Assembly: GCA_051870755.1 (NCBI GenBank)
Contig: JBJECE010000021.1
Coordinates: 1 to 64,000, forward strand
DNA length: 64,000 bases
Direction of reading: 5' to 3'
Source: W0P28-013 sp051870755
Lineage (GTDB): Bacteria; Bacteroidota; Bacteroidia; Bacteroidales; Paludibacteraceae
A program made the translations under genes and the position numbers. Below, in pieces: positions 50,333 to 59,222 of the stretch (positions are counted from its first letter, which is position 1; each line of letters opens with the position of its first letter). A model generated the notes under the pieces. That model saw nothing but the letters and a program-made list of their open reading frames with translations, had not been told where the DNA came from and made no database searches.

Positions 50333-51031
50333 TTATTTTACCAAAACCTTTTGTGTAGCCTCGCCAACTTTTACGACATAAACACCACACAGTGAGCCAT
50401 TTAAGCGCGTTACATCGCGGCCGAGCAGGTCGTAGATGCGGAACTCGCCCTCGCACACGATGCGGCCGGCTTGCGTGTAGAGGCCTGCCACTGCAGCCGA
50501 AGTAATGGCTGTCGGCGTTTCCGGCGTTTTGGTGTCGGTGAACGAGTAAGGGTTCTCGTCGGCATCATAAGCGGAAATGGACATGGTAACATGGCAAATG
50601 TACACTTTTCCGTTTTCGCCATCAACGGTAATGTTTATTTTATAAACCGGTTCGCCGAGCGAAATGTCCACACATTTGATTGTCATCTCCGCTTTGGTCA
50701 ACTGAATGGTGTCCACATCGCTGATGATAAAGTAGCTATACGGCAACTCAATGTTTACGCCATTGGAATAGGTACCTGCAATTTTATCTTTAGCCGGGGC
50801 TTCAATATCAAGTACTAACCAAGGTATTTCTTCATCATAGTTCATTACACCGAACGTGAAAAAGTGTTGTTCGTCCGAACCATAATAATCGGCCTGCACA
50901 TAGTCAATGGCTTCGGTGATGTCAACGGTGTCGGCATCGTAGTTTACGGTTTTGAGGTGAGCACGGAGATTGCCGGCACACACAGTAGCACTTGTCAAAC
51001 AGGCTACAAAAAATAATGTCAGTTTACGCAT
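50333..51031 (-). CDS. Secreted protein with T9SS type A sorting domain
   Basis: The product is 232 residues with a signal peptide (ending VCAG). The middle, about 130 residues, is beta-rich with no recognised family; it has a repeated acidic pattern such as DYVQADYYGSDEQHFFTF. The C-terminal part, FRIYDLLGRDVTRLNGSLCG then VYVVKVGEATQKVLVK, is a typical T9SS type A sorting domain, so the protein should be exported through the type IX system and attached to the surface or released. It is the last gene of the leftward cargo cluster. Confidence 0.83.
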   Translation of the reverse strand: MRKLTLFFVACLTSATVCAGNLRAHLKTVNYDADTVDITEAIDYVQADYYGSDEQHFFTFGVMNYDEEIPWLVLDIEAPAKDKIAGTYSNGVNIELPYSYFIISDVDTIQLTKAEMTIKCVDISLGEPVYKINITVDGENGKVYICHVTMSISAYDADENPYSFTDTKTPETPTAITSAAVAGLYTQAGRIVCEGEFRIYDLLGRDVTRLNGSLCGVYVVKVGEATQKVLVK

Positions 51032-51069
51032 AAGATAAATTTTTAAGTTAATAAATTGAGTTTTTTTAT

Positions 51070-52460
51070 TTAAGGAATAACGATTTTGACGCGTTCATCG
51101 TTGATACAGATAATGTAACTGCCCGATTTCAGTTCGACCATATAGTCCACAATATGATTCGCAACACACAGCGTGCGCCCGATAATATCGTAAATGCGCA
51201 CATTGATCGGTTCGTCGTTTTGCACATAGACCATACGGTCTTGAACACTGACCATCGCCGAAGCGGAGCGGGTTGTGGTAGTGGTTTTCTTGGCTTTTCG
51301 GAAAACGGCCGTTACAACAGTACCATTCGGCACCTGCAGTGTAACCGGATTATTGGTGTCTGCGATGCCCAACTCGGCGTTATACCAACGATAGAAGGCG
51401 TAACCCGTATTGGCTGTTGCTTGCAGTTGAACCTCGTCGCCGCAATGGAAATAACCCGTCCCGGCAACGGTGCCTGCATTGGCATTAACTGCAGTTCCAA
51501 CCACGATTTGTGCTTCGACCGAGCACAAAGTGTCGAAATAAGCCTTGAGAATTTGGTTTTTGCTAACGGTTACCCAACGCGGATTTTCAGTATTGTCGTC
51601 GCTCCAACGCGCAAACTCAAATCCTTCGTTGGCATCGGCTACGAGTTTTACCACCTTGCCGGCATCGTATGTGCCGCCGCCCGATACTAATCCCTTGCCG
51701 GTACTTTCACTCAATACTTTCAGTGTATATTGCGGCGTAACGTGGACGTTGAGCACCAACGTTACGATGCTGTCGCAGCCGGTAGCCGTATGCAGCGAAT
51801 CGACGTAAGTACCTTTGGTTGTGAGTGTTTGGCCGGCAAAGGTGTAACTCTCGCCCTTCTCGATGGTAACTTGAAGAAGCGTTTCGGCCGATTGACATAC
51901 TGCAAACTCGGCGGTATAGGTTGCATTACCGGTAACTGTAACTTGGCGCGGATTGTCTTTGCTGCCATCGCTCCACTGAACGAAGTAGTAGCCGGCGTTT
52001 GGTGTAGCTGTGAGTTCCACTTGGGTGCCGTAAGCGTACGTGCCGGCGCCTGTTACCGTGCCGTTTTCGGCTTCTGTGCTCACGGTAAATTGCTGCAACG
52101 CAAATTCAGCCGTAAATGTACTATCTTGAGTAACAACCACTTGACGCAGGTTGTCTTTGTTGCCGTCGCTCCACTTGATAAATTCGTAGCCGGCTTTTGG
52201 CGTGGCAGTGAGTTCCACTTGGGTGCCGTAAGCATACGTGCCGGCACCTGTTACTGCGCCATTTTCGGCTTCTGTGCTCACGGTAAACTGCTGCAACGCG
52301 AACTCGGCAGTAAACGTACTATCTTGAGTAACAACCACTTGACGCGGATTATCCTTATTGCCATCGTTCCACTGCACGAAGTAGTAGCCGGTGTTCGGCG
52401 TGGCTGTGAGTTCCACTTGGGTGCCGTAAGCATACGTGCCGGCGCCTGTTACTGTGCCGT
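51070..52460 (-). CDS. C-terminal part of a repeat-rich T9SS cargo protein (interrupted by the gap)
   Basis: This is the 3' part of the gene whose 5' part lies at 52561-54658. It encodes 66-residue tandem beta repeats (each with YGTQVELTATPNAGYYF and SDGNKDNPRQVVVTQ), then a degenerate repeat with a FAGQTLTTKGTYVDSLH insert. Two more distant repeats follow, then a T9SS-type C-terminus (VRIYDIIGRTLCVANH, ending YIICINDERVKIVIP). The apparent ATG at 52416 lies within a repeat and is not the real start. The two parts are in different frames only because the gap is arbitrarily 100 N. Confidence 0.85.
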
Positions 52461-52960
52461 NNNNNNNNNNNNNNNNNNNNNNNNNNNNNNNNNNNNNNNN
52501 NNNNNNNNNNNNNNNNNNNNNNNNNNNNNNNNNNNNNNNNNNNNNNNNNNNNNNNNNNNNGTGTAGCTGTGAGTTCCACTTGGGTGCCGTAAGCGTACGT
52601 GCCGGCGCCTGTTACCGTGCCGTTTTCGGCTTCTGTGCTCACGGTAAATTGCTGCAACGCAAATTCAGCCGTAAATGTACTATCTTGAGTAACAACCACT
52701 TGACGCAGGTTGTCTTTGTTGCCGTCGCTCCACTGAACGAAGTAGTAGCCGGCATTCGGCGTGGCTTTGAGTTCCACTTGAGTGCCGTAAGCATACGTGC
52801 CGGCGCCTGTTACTGCGCCATTTTCGGCTGACGTAGTTATGGCAAATTGCTTGAGTGCAAACTCGGCAGTAAACGTACTGTTCTGTGTTACAACTACTTG
52901 GCGCGGATTGTCTTTGCTGCCGTCGCTCCACTGCACGAAGTAGTAGCCGGCATTCGGCGT
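51950..52960 (-). repeat. 198-bp tandem repeat array (66-residue protein repeats)
   Basis: The same point of the unit (TTGGGTGCCG or TTGAGTGCCG on the plus strand) occurs at 52021, 52219, 52417, 52580 and 52778. The spacings are 198, 198, 163 (across the N gap) and 198. Diverged units flank the array. Such near-identical units explain why the assembly broke here. Confidence 0.9.
52461..52560. other. Assembly gap of 100 N
   Basis: Exactly 100 N mark a gap of unknown length inside the tandem repeats. From the 198-base period the real gap should be 135 bases plus a multiple of 198. That also puts the flanking coding parts back into one frame. Confidence 0.95.
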
Positions 52961-54658
52961 GGCCGTGAGCGTGATAGTTTCATCAATCGGATAAATGCCA
53001 CCGCCGGTTATGCTGCCGTATGCATCGTTATTTGCCATGACATCTATTTTGACATTATCGCCGGAGAATAGCGCAGTCAGTGCCATATCGCCATTTACCA
53101 AGATAGTTCTCGGGTTATCCTGTACACCATCGCTCCAGCCAAGGAATTCATAGCCTTGATAAGGATAAGCATGTATGGTGGCTGTCCAATCAGTGCAGGT
53201 GGGCTCTTTGACTATGACAACCGTGCCGCTTTTCTCGTTATTCGACTTGAAACTGTAATTGAATCGGTCTGCTCCCGAAATATTGGAAAAAACATTCCAA
53301 TAGTTCGATGCCTTATAGAGTTCTACACTGCCACACGGCACACGCACCATAGCCGTGGTCGATACACCCGCAAATGTAAGTTCTTCTATATCGGGTACGC
53401 GTTCTGCCGGACTGTTTATTTCTATGAGCCGTTTGCAATTAGCAAAAGCACTGACTCCTATTGTTTTGCAACTATTCGATAGCGTTACTGCGCGCAATTC
53501 TGTACAATCTATGAACGCAGAATTTCCGATGCTCTCTACTGAATTAGGAATCGTTACCGAAGTCAGACTACTGCAATTGAAGAACACCTGCTCTCCGATA
53601 CTTGTTACGGAGTTCGGAATGGTTACTGAAGTTAAACCGCTGCAACCGTAGAACGCATAATTTTTAATATTTGCAACACCATCCGGTATCACTAAATCTA
53701 TTACCTCTACATCGTTGATGTACAAGTTATGTGTATAAGTTGTTGGATTTGAGCCCTGATTTTTAAATGTAATACCACACCATCCTGCTATGTTGTCGGT
53801 GTAGTTAGTCGTTGTGAGTCCACTGCAACCATCAAACGCATTACTCCCGATGCTCGTTACGGAGTTTGGAATCGTTACCGAAGTCAAATTCGACATACCA
53901 TCGCACAAGTATGCCGGGATATGTTCCACTTCATCGCCAAAGGTAAAGGAAGTAATTTGTGCACGAATATTATAAAAAGGTGCATAGGATTCACTACTAA
54001 CATCCGCACAATTTTTGGCATTCCACACTACCGACGTCAGGCTGCTGCAACCATTGAACACATTCTTTCCGATGCTCGTTACAGAGTTCGGTATCGTTAC
54101 CGACGTCAACTTCGACAGTCCGTAGCACAAGTATGCCGGGATATGTTCCACCTCATCGCCAAAGGTAAAGGAAGTCATTTGTGAAGCGCCATCAAAAGGT
54201 ACATCGCCCATAGAAGAAGAAATACTAATATCAACACAATTTTTAGCATTCCAAACCACCGAAGTCAGGCTGCTGCAACCATCGAACACATGCTTTCCGA
54301 TATTTTGTACGGAGTTTGGAATCGTTACCGACGTCAACTCGCTGCACCCTGAGAATGAATAATCGTAAAGACTTATTATCGAGTTTGGAAGCGTTACCGA
54401 CGTCAACTTGCTGCAACCCTTGAACGCAGTTTCAATACGCGTTACGGGATAAGTTTTATCGTTATAGGTTACACTTTCAGGAATGACGACATCGCCTCTA
54501 TAATTCCCATAGGATGTTGAAGGACCAGATACAACACTGGCAACTTCAGTATAAAACGTGTAGTAAATGTCATCAACGGCAGCGGTGGGAAAGGCTGCAA
54601 AGAGTGTACCGGCACCAAGCGTAAGTGCAGTAAACAGGGTAAAAATTTTTGTTTTCAT
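52561..54658 (-). CDS. N-terminal part of a BspA-type LRR protein with tandem repeats (interrupted by the gap)
   Basis: The start at 54658 gives a signal peptide (MKTKIFTLFTALTLGAGTLFA). An array of type 5 (BspA/Treponema pallidum type) leucine-rich repeats follows, with the motif LTSVTIPNSVTSIGSNAF recurring about eight times and irregular inserts. Then comes a linker containing GSVELYKASNYWNVF and the first 66-residue tandem beta repeats before the gap. BspA-like proteins bind host proteins or other bacteria. With the 3' part at 51070-52460 the full protein exceeds 1,200 residues. T9SS export is indicated by the C-terminus there. Confidence 0.87.
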
Positions 54659-55453
54659 CGGTTGTAAAGATTTTAGTTTTTAGGATTGTCAAAAGATTAA
54701 CATAAAAATGTTGCTATCATGGAGATTGCTCCAAAAATCGCTCTGCAAAGAAAATAATTTTTTTCCGGAAACGACTGCTGTTTTTTGGTTCTTATTAGTC
54801 CTTTTTATGTAAACACCATCAATATTTTATAAAATACATTGAAAATCAACAAGTTGCAACAACCATACATTATCATATATGATAATACGTTGCAAAGATA
54901 GTATAAATAGTGCAAAGTGCAAAACGAAAGAGTGCAAAAAAGTGAAAAAGTTGAAAAGTTTAGGAAGTTTAAGAGTTTCAAAGTTTAATGTTTCAAAGTT
55001 TCAGGTTGTTTTTTTCGTAGTTTTCGTAAATTTCGTATTTTGCGTTGTTTGCGTTGTTTGCGTTGTTTGCGTTCTACCTCCCAAACCCTCCTAAAGGAGG
55101 TGTTTTACTGCGGTAGGCAAGCGCACCTACCTATGGTAGGCAAGTTCAATGCGTCCCTACATTTCTCACTGCTCACTACTAATTGCTCATTTTTTTGACA
55201 CACCCGCCAAGGTCATTTTTTTATTACTCACTACTCATTTCTCACTTCTAATTGTTTGAACCCCGCCCGAAAAAACTTTGCAGTTTTAGAACCCTTTGTC
55301 GCTTCGCGACATTTCCCCTGCCTACCGGCAGGCAGGGAGAGTACGGCGCAGCCGGGTAGGGTTAAAAATAGTGCAAAGTGCAAAACAAAATAGTGCAAAA
55401 CAAAAAAATCTCCACTGCAAAGTGGAGATTTTTTTGGGCAGATGGGCTGCGGT
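54659..55453. repeat. Long intergenic region with dispersed repeats (copy 2)
   Basis: About 795 bases without a gene. The right part is the leader side of the BspA-like gene, AT-rich. At 54900-55030 short words (AGTTTAAG, GTGCAAA) recur. 55031-55100 is the second copy of the 52-base block at 50048-50099, with two extra copies of a 9-base unit (TTGTTTGCG). Palindromes follow, such as GCGGTAGGC and TGCCTACCGGCAGGCA (55320-55335), and an inverted copy of AACCCTTTGTCGC near 55290. The last part is the terminator at 55407-55435. Confidence 0.7.
55407..55435 (-). terminator. Terminator of the three-module LRR gene
   Basis: The stem AATCTCCACT/AGTGGAGATT with a 3-base loop is flanked by an A-run on the left and a T-run on the right, so it works on both strands. 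It is 19 bases after the stop at 55454. Confidence 0.88.
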
Positions 55454-58400
55454 TTACGGCACTAAGGCTTTGTAGGCACAGTCGCCTACCATCACCACAT
55501 AAACGCCCGAAGCCATATTCGGCAAAACAACTTCGCCATTGGCGGCCATGTCGGCCGTGCGCAACAACATACCGTTGGCCGTGTACACACGCACTTGCGC
55601 CACACCGGCAGCAGACGTTTGGATGATAATCGCATGGTCGCGCACAACAACCGACGCCGGCGCATCATCCGCCGCTACAACCTCGAGACCGGTGGTTACA
55701 TCCAGCAAATTGGTGTGCTGATAGAGATTCGGGAATGTGGCATTCGTCATCACGCACATTACCTCACCAACACTTGTCAGGAAGGTGGTTACGCCATCGT
55801 CGATGGTATATTCCACTCCTTCGACCAACTCTTCGCCTTCGAGTTCGCCTTCTTCGTTAATCACCGGCACATCAAGGAACCAGCGATAAACGGTCGTGTC
55901 GCCATTGACCTCAAAATATTCGCTCAAATCCACGGTCATATCGACAAGCGAAGCATCGACAGGCGCCTGATTGGCATACACATACACCATATATGCCGGC
56001 AGCGGCAATGTGTTGAATGTGAAGAAGTTGTTGTTAATGATCAAGGCTTTCAGGTGTGTCAGTTTCGACACGTCGAGTTGCGACAAGTAGTTGTGCGACA
56101 ACGTTACCTGTTCCAAGTTTGGTGCGCCATCCAACGAAATTTGCTCAAAATAGTTGGTGGACAAATCCAAACTCCACATCGCAGGATTGTCGAACACCAC
56201 ACTGCCAAGTTGGTTGCCCGATGCCGACAATATGCCGAGTTGCTTGTTTTGGCTCACATCGAGCGTTTGTAAGTCGTTGTCGTTCAGCATCAGCCAAAAG
56301 AGGTTGCTGTAAGCCGACACATCAACCGTTTTCAGGTTGTTGCCCGACAGGTTCAAATCTGTCAATTTTTCCGTATTGGTCGGCAGCGTTATCGACGATA
56401 AGCCGGCGTTGGCTACCGTCAAGCCGATGGCGTCGTTCAGTCGGCTGCCATCGAACGAGGACAACGATGCACCATTCATACTAAACACGGTAATGGCTTC
56501 CTCTGGTTCGTAAGTGTACACTTTAACCTCGGTGTCGGCCTTAGTTGTAGCCGAGAACAAACGATAAGTCGAACCCAACAAATACTGTGTCAGATTGTCG
56601 TTGCCTTGCCAATCGAAATAGATGGCAATACCGCTATCGTCGCCGGCAGCCAGCGACAAATTCACCTCCTCGCCATCGGTTGTGGTTTTGAATGTGGCCA
56701 ACACATTAGTCGGCATACCGGCTGCAAGTATCGGTGTCGTTTTCAGCACGTCATCGTCCGCAAAATCGGGGAAACTCGGATGCGACATTTCACAATAAAT
56801 CGTATCGACGGAGGTATTGATAAAGCGCGTAAAACCTTTGTCGATGGTGTAATCGGTGCCTTCGGTCAATACCGTACCGTCTGCGGTCTTTTTCCAGACA
56901 TACACCGTATTATTGCTGTCAATGGTACGATTTTGTTCCGACAAATCGGTGCACGGACCTTTGGTCGCAATCTGAATATCGGCTTGCGGCGCATATTTGT
57001 ACTGTTTCAAGCTACCCTGCTCCGGCAATGTAGCCAGCGTAAACCGATTGCCGTCGATGGCCAATGTATCGATGTTGTTCGTCGCCGGATAGACAATCGA
57101 AGTCAGCAAGTTGTTCGACGCGCGCAAGGTTTGCAACTGTTCGCAATGCGTGAAGTCCAACTCCGTGAACTCGTTGTTCGACAAGTCGATGGAAATCAGG
57201 TTGTCGGCGTCCGAAAAGTCGATGGTTATCACCGTGTCGCGGTCGGCAAAACCGACTTTCGACAATTGGTTGTTGCTGATGTCCAGATGGCGCAAGGCCA
57301 GCACATAGTGCAAGGTCAATTCCTCTAGTTGGTTGTTGCTGACATTGACATTTTCCAGCAAATTTTTGCTGAAATAGGTACTTACGCCCGCCAGCGACAA
57401 GGTCGTCAGATTATTGTTGCTCAAATCGAGCGAATGGAGCAAGCGGTTTTTGCTCAAATCGAGACTTTGGGTGTACAAGCCGGTATTGGCCAGATTCAAC
57501 TCTTCGAGCCCTACCAAATTTGTCAAGTCGATGCCGTTCAGCGGCACATTCACGCCAAGTGCCGACACCGACACGCCTTCGGGCACATACACCGTGAAAA
57601 TATACGCCGTTTTGGTATTTACATTCGGCGTAACCGGCAAATGCGATGTCGTTACTTTGATGGTGTCGAACGTGTCGGAATTGCCGAGTTGCAGATAGCA
57701 CTCTTTCGGATTTTCGGGCGTAGCGCCTGCCAAACCTATCGAGAAACTCAGCGGCTCGTTGGCCGAACTCATCTTCATGCTGAACGCTTGGTCTGGCTTG
57801 CCGAAATCGTCGGCGGTCTTCACTTTGAAGTGGCCGGCATAGAGCACCGCTTCAGGGAATTTGTTGTTGATGAACGCCACAACCAAACTGTCGGAGTGTG
57901 CTTTTTTGAGCGTTATTTTGCCGTCGGCGTATTCGAAATAACTCTCGTCGAGCAGCGTCAATGTGGTGGGATTCAACTCCGAAATGCTGTACAACGCCGC
58001 TGTGGTGGTGGTGCCTTCGCGCAACACTTGGCTGCTGAAATCCAATTCCGTGCCTTCCACATACGACAAGGCGGTCGGTATCATGCGCGGCTGATAGAAA
58101 TATTCGTTCCAATAGCCGGGGTCGAACGGCAACGTAGCAAAATTCAGATAGTTGTCATTGATATGCACATTCACGAGGTTCGTATCGGCCGACAAATCGA
58201 GTTCCGTCAGGTAGTTTTTGTCGGCATACAACGTCTGCAGCAGCGTGCATTTCGACACGTCGAGTTCCTTGAGGTTGTTGGCCGAGCAGAACAGATAAAT
58301 CAAATTCGGATTATGCGTCAGGTCGAGTTTGTCCAATTTTGTCCCGACATGGTATGTTCCCGATTGGTGCGTGCAGTAGAGTTGCTGCAACTTGGTGTTG

Positions 58401-59188
58401 TTGCTCACATCGATGCTGCTGATGCGCGTATCGCTGATATTCAGAATCAGCAAATTGGGATTTTGACTCACATCCAGCGTTTCGACATTCGTCAAATCGA
58501 GCGTCAGGCGCAACAAGTTCGGGCAATTGGTCGGGTCGATGTGCGTTACGCCAAAATTGTGATACGCATCGAGCGATTGCATCTTCGGATATTTCGTCAA
58601 GTCGAATTGTGCGCCATCGAAGTAATCGATTTGGGCTATTTCGAGCAACATCAACTCGGGTTTGTCGCCTATCACCAGCGGCGATTCGGCGCTGAACGGG
58701 TTATCGGTCAGATACAACGCGCGCAATTTGCTGTTGGCCGACAAATCCAGCGCCGTCAGCAGGTTGTGCTGCATACTCAGAATTTCCAAATTGGTCAGTT
58801 GCGACAAATCGATGCTCTCGATGTAGCAGCCATCGAGGTTCAGATAGTCGATTTTCGACGCATCGCCATAGAGTTTCACCACGCCGGCGCTCGACACGGT
58901 ACCCGTTACAAGCGTGCCTTCCAAACTTTGCGAGTCTTCGCTAAATTCCGATTTGCCGATTTCCCATTCCGATTTGCCGAAACCGCAATCCACATCGATA
59001 TAAATCGTGTCGGTGGCCGAAATCGCCATGGAGAAGGCGTTTTGCGCACCGGCCGTCTCGTACAACGTGGTGCGGAACGTCAAAAACGGTTCGCTGCTTT
59101 CCGTCTGGGCACACAGCGACACCGGCCGGCCCAGCAACACGGCGACGAAAGCCATGGTCGCCGCCCAACTGTACATAAATTTTCTCAT
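55454..59188 (-). CDS. Large three-module LRR surface protein with T9SS sorting domain
   Basis: The product is 1,244 residues from the ATG at 59188, with a signal peptide ending in LCAQ. It consists of three similar modules, each with a short beta domain, an internalin-like LRR array and a linker. Repeat units look like LHSLDLSNNNLTTLSL. Each array ends in a related phrase (NFATLPFDPGY, TLATLPEQGSL, TFNTLPLPAY). The linkers share YTIDKGFTRF/YTIDDGVTTF-type strands. The C-terminus (VRVYTANGMLLRTADMAANG to GVYVVMVGDCAYKALVP) is a T9SS type A domain. It is probably an adhesin or binding protein; the ligand is unknown. Confidence 0.9.
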   Translation of the reverse strand: MRKFMYSWAATMAFVAVLLGRPVSLCAQTESSEPFLTFRTTLYETAGAQNAFSMAISATDTIYIDVDCGFGKSEWEIGKSEFSEDSQSLEGTLVTGTVSSAGVVKLYGDASKIDYLNLDGCYIESIDLSQLTNLEILSMQHNLLTALDLSANSKLRALYLTDNPFSAESPLVIGDKPELMLLEIAQIDYFDGAQFDLTKYPKMQSLDAYHNFGVTHIDPTNCPNLLRLTLDLTNVETLDVSQNPNLLILNISDTRISSIDVSNNTKLQQLYCTHQSGTYHVGTKLDKLDLTHNPNLIYLFCSANNLKELDVSKCTLLQTLYADKNYLTELDLSADTNLVNVHINDNYLNFATLPFDPGYWNEYFYQPRMIPTALSYVEGTELDFSSQVLREGTTTTAALYSISELNPTTLTLLDESYFEYADGKITLKKAHSDSLVVAFINNKFPEAVLYAGHFKVKTADDFGKPDQAFSMKMSSANEPLSFSIGLAGATPENPKECYLQLGNSDTFDTIKVTTSHLPVTPNVNTKTAYIFTVYVPEGVSVSALGVNVPLNGIDLTNLVGLEELNLANTGLYTQSLDLSKNRLLHSLDLSNNNLTTLSLAGVSTYFSKNLLENVNVSNNQLEELTLHYVLALRHLDISNNQLSKVGFADRDTVITIDFSDADNLISIDLSNNEFTELDFTHCEQLQTLRASNNLLTSIVYPATNNIDTLAIDGNRFTLATLPEQGSLKQYKYAPQADIQIATKGPCTDLSEQNRTIDSNNTVYVWKKTADGTVLTEGTDYTIDKGFTRFINTSVDTIYCEMSHPSFPDFADDDVLKTTPILAAGMPTNVLATFKTTTDGEEVNLSLAAGDDSGIAIYFDWQGNDNLTQYLLGSTYRLFSATTKADTEVKVYTYEPEEAITVFSMNGASLSSFDGSRLNDAIGLTVANAGLSSITLPTNTEKLTDLNLSGNNLKTVDVSAYSNLFWLMLNDNDLQTLDVSQNKQLGILSASGNQLGSVVFDNPAMWSLDLSTNYFEQISLDGAPNLEQVTLSHNYLSQLDVSKLTHLKALIINNNFFTFNTLPLPAYMVYVYANQAPVDASLVDMTVDLSEYFEVNGDTTVYRWFLDVPVINEEGELEGEELVEGVEYTIDDGVTTFLTSVGEVMCVMTNATFPNLYQHTNLLDVTTGLEVVAADDAPASVVVRDHAIIIQTSAAGVAQVRVYTANGMLLRTADMAANGEVVLPNMASGVYVVMVGDCAYKALVP

Positions 59189-59222
59189 ATTGATAATGTT
59201 TTTGATTATTGTTTTATGTTGG

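Noticed and set aside
52355..52460. Frameshifted tail of the 5' part beyond the N gap
   Set aside because: The residues after the N run are out of the repeat frame only because the gap was set to 100 bases; they are not a real protein end.
51950..52960. CRISPR-like array
   Set aside because: The 198-base units are contiguous, coding and without spacers; they encode 66-residue protein repeats.
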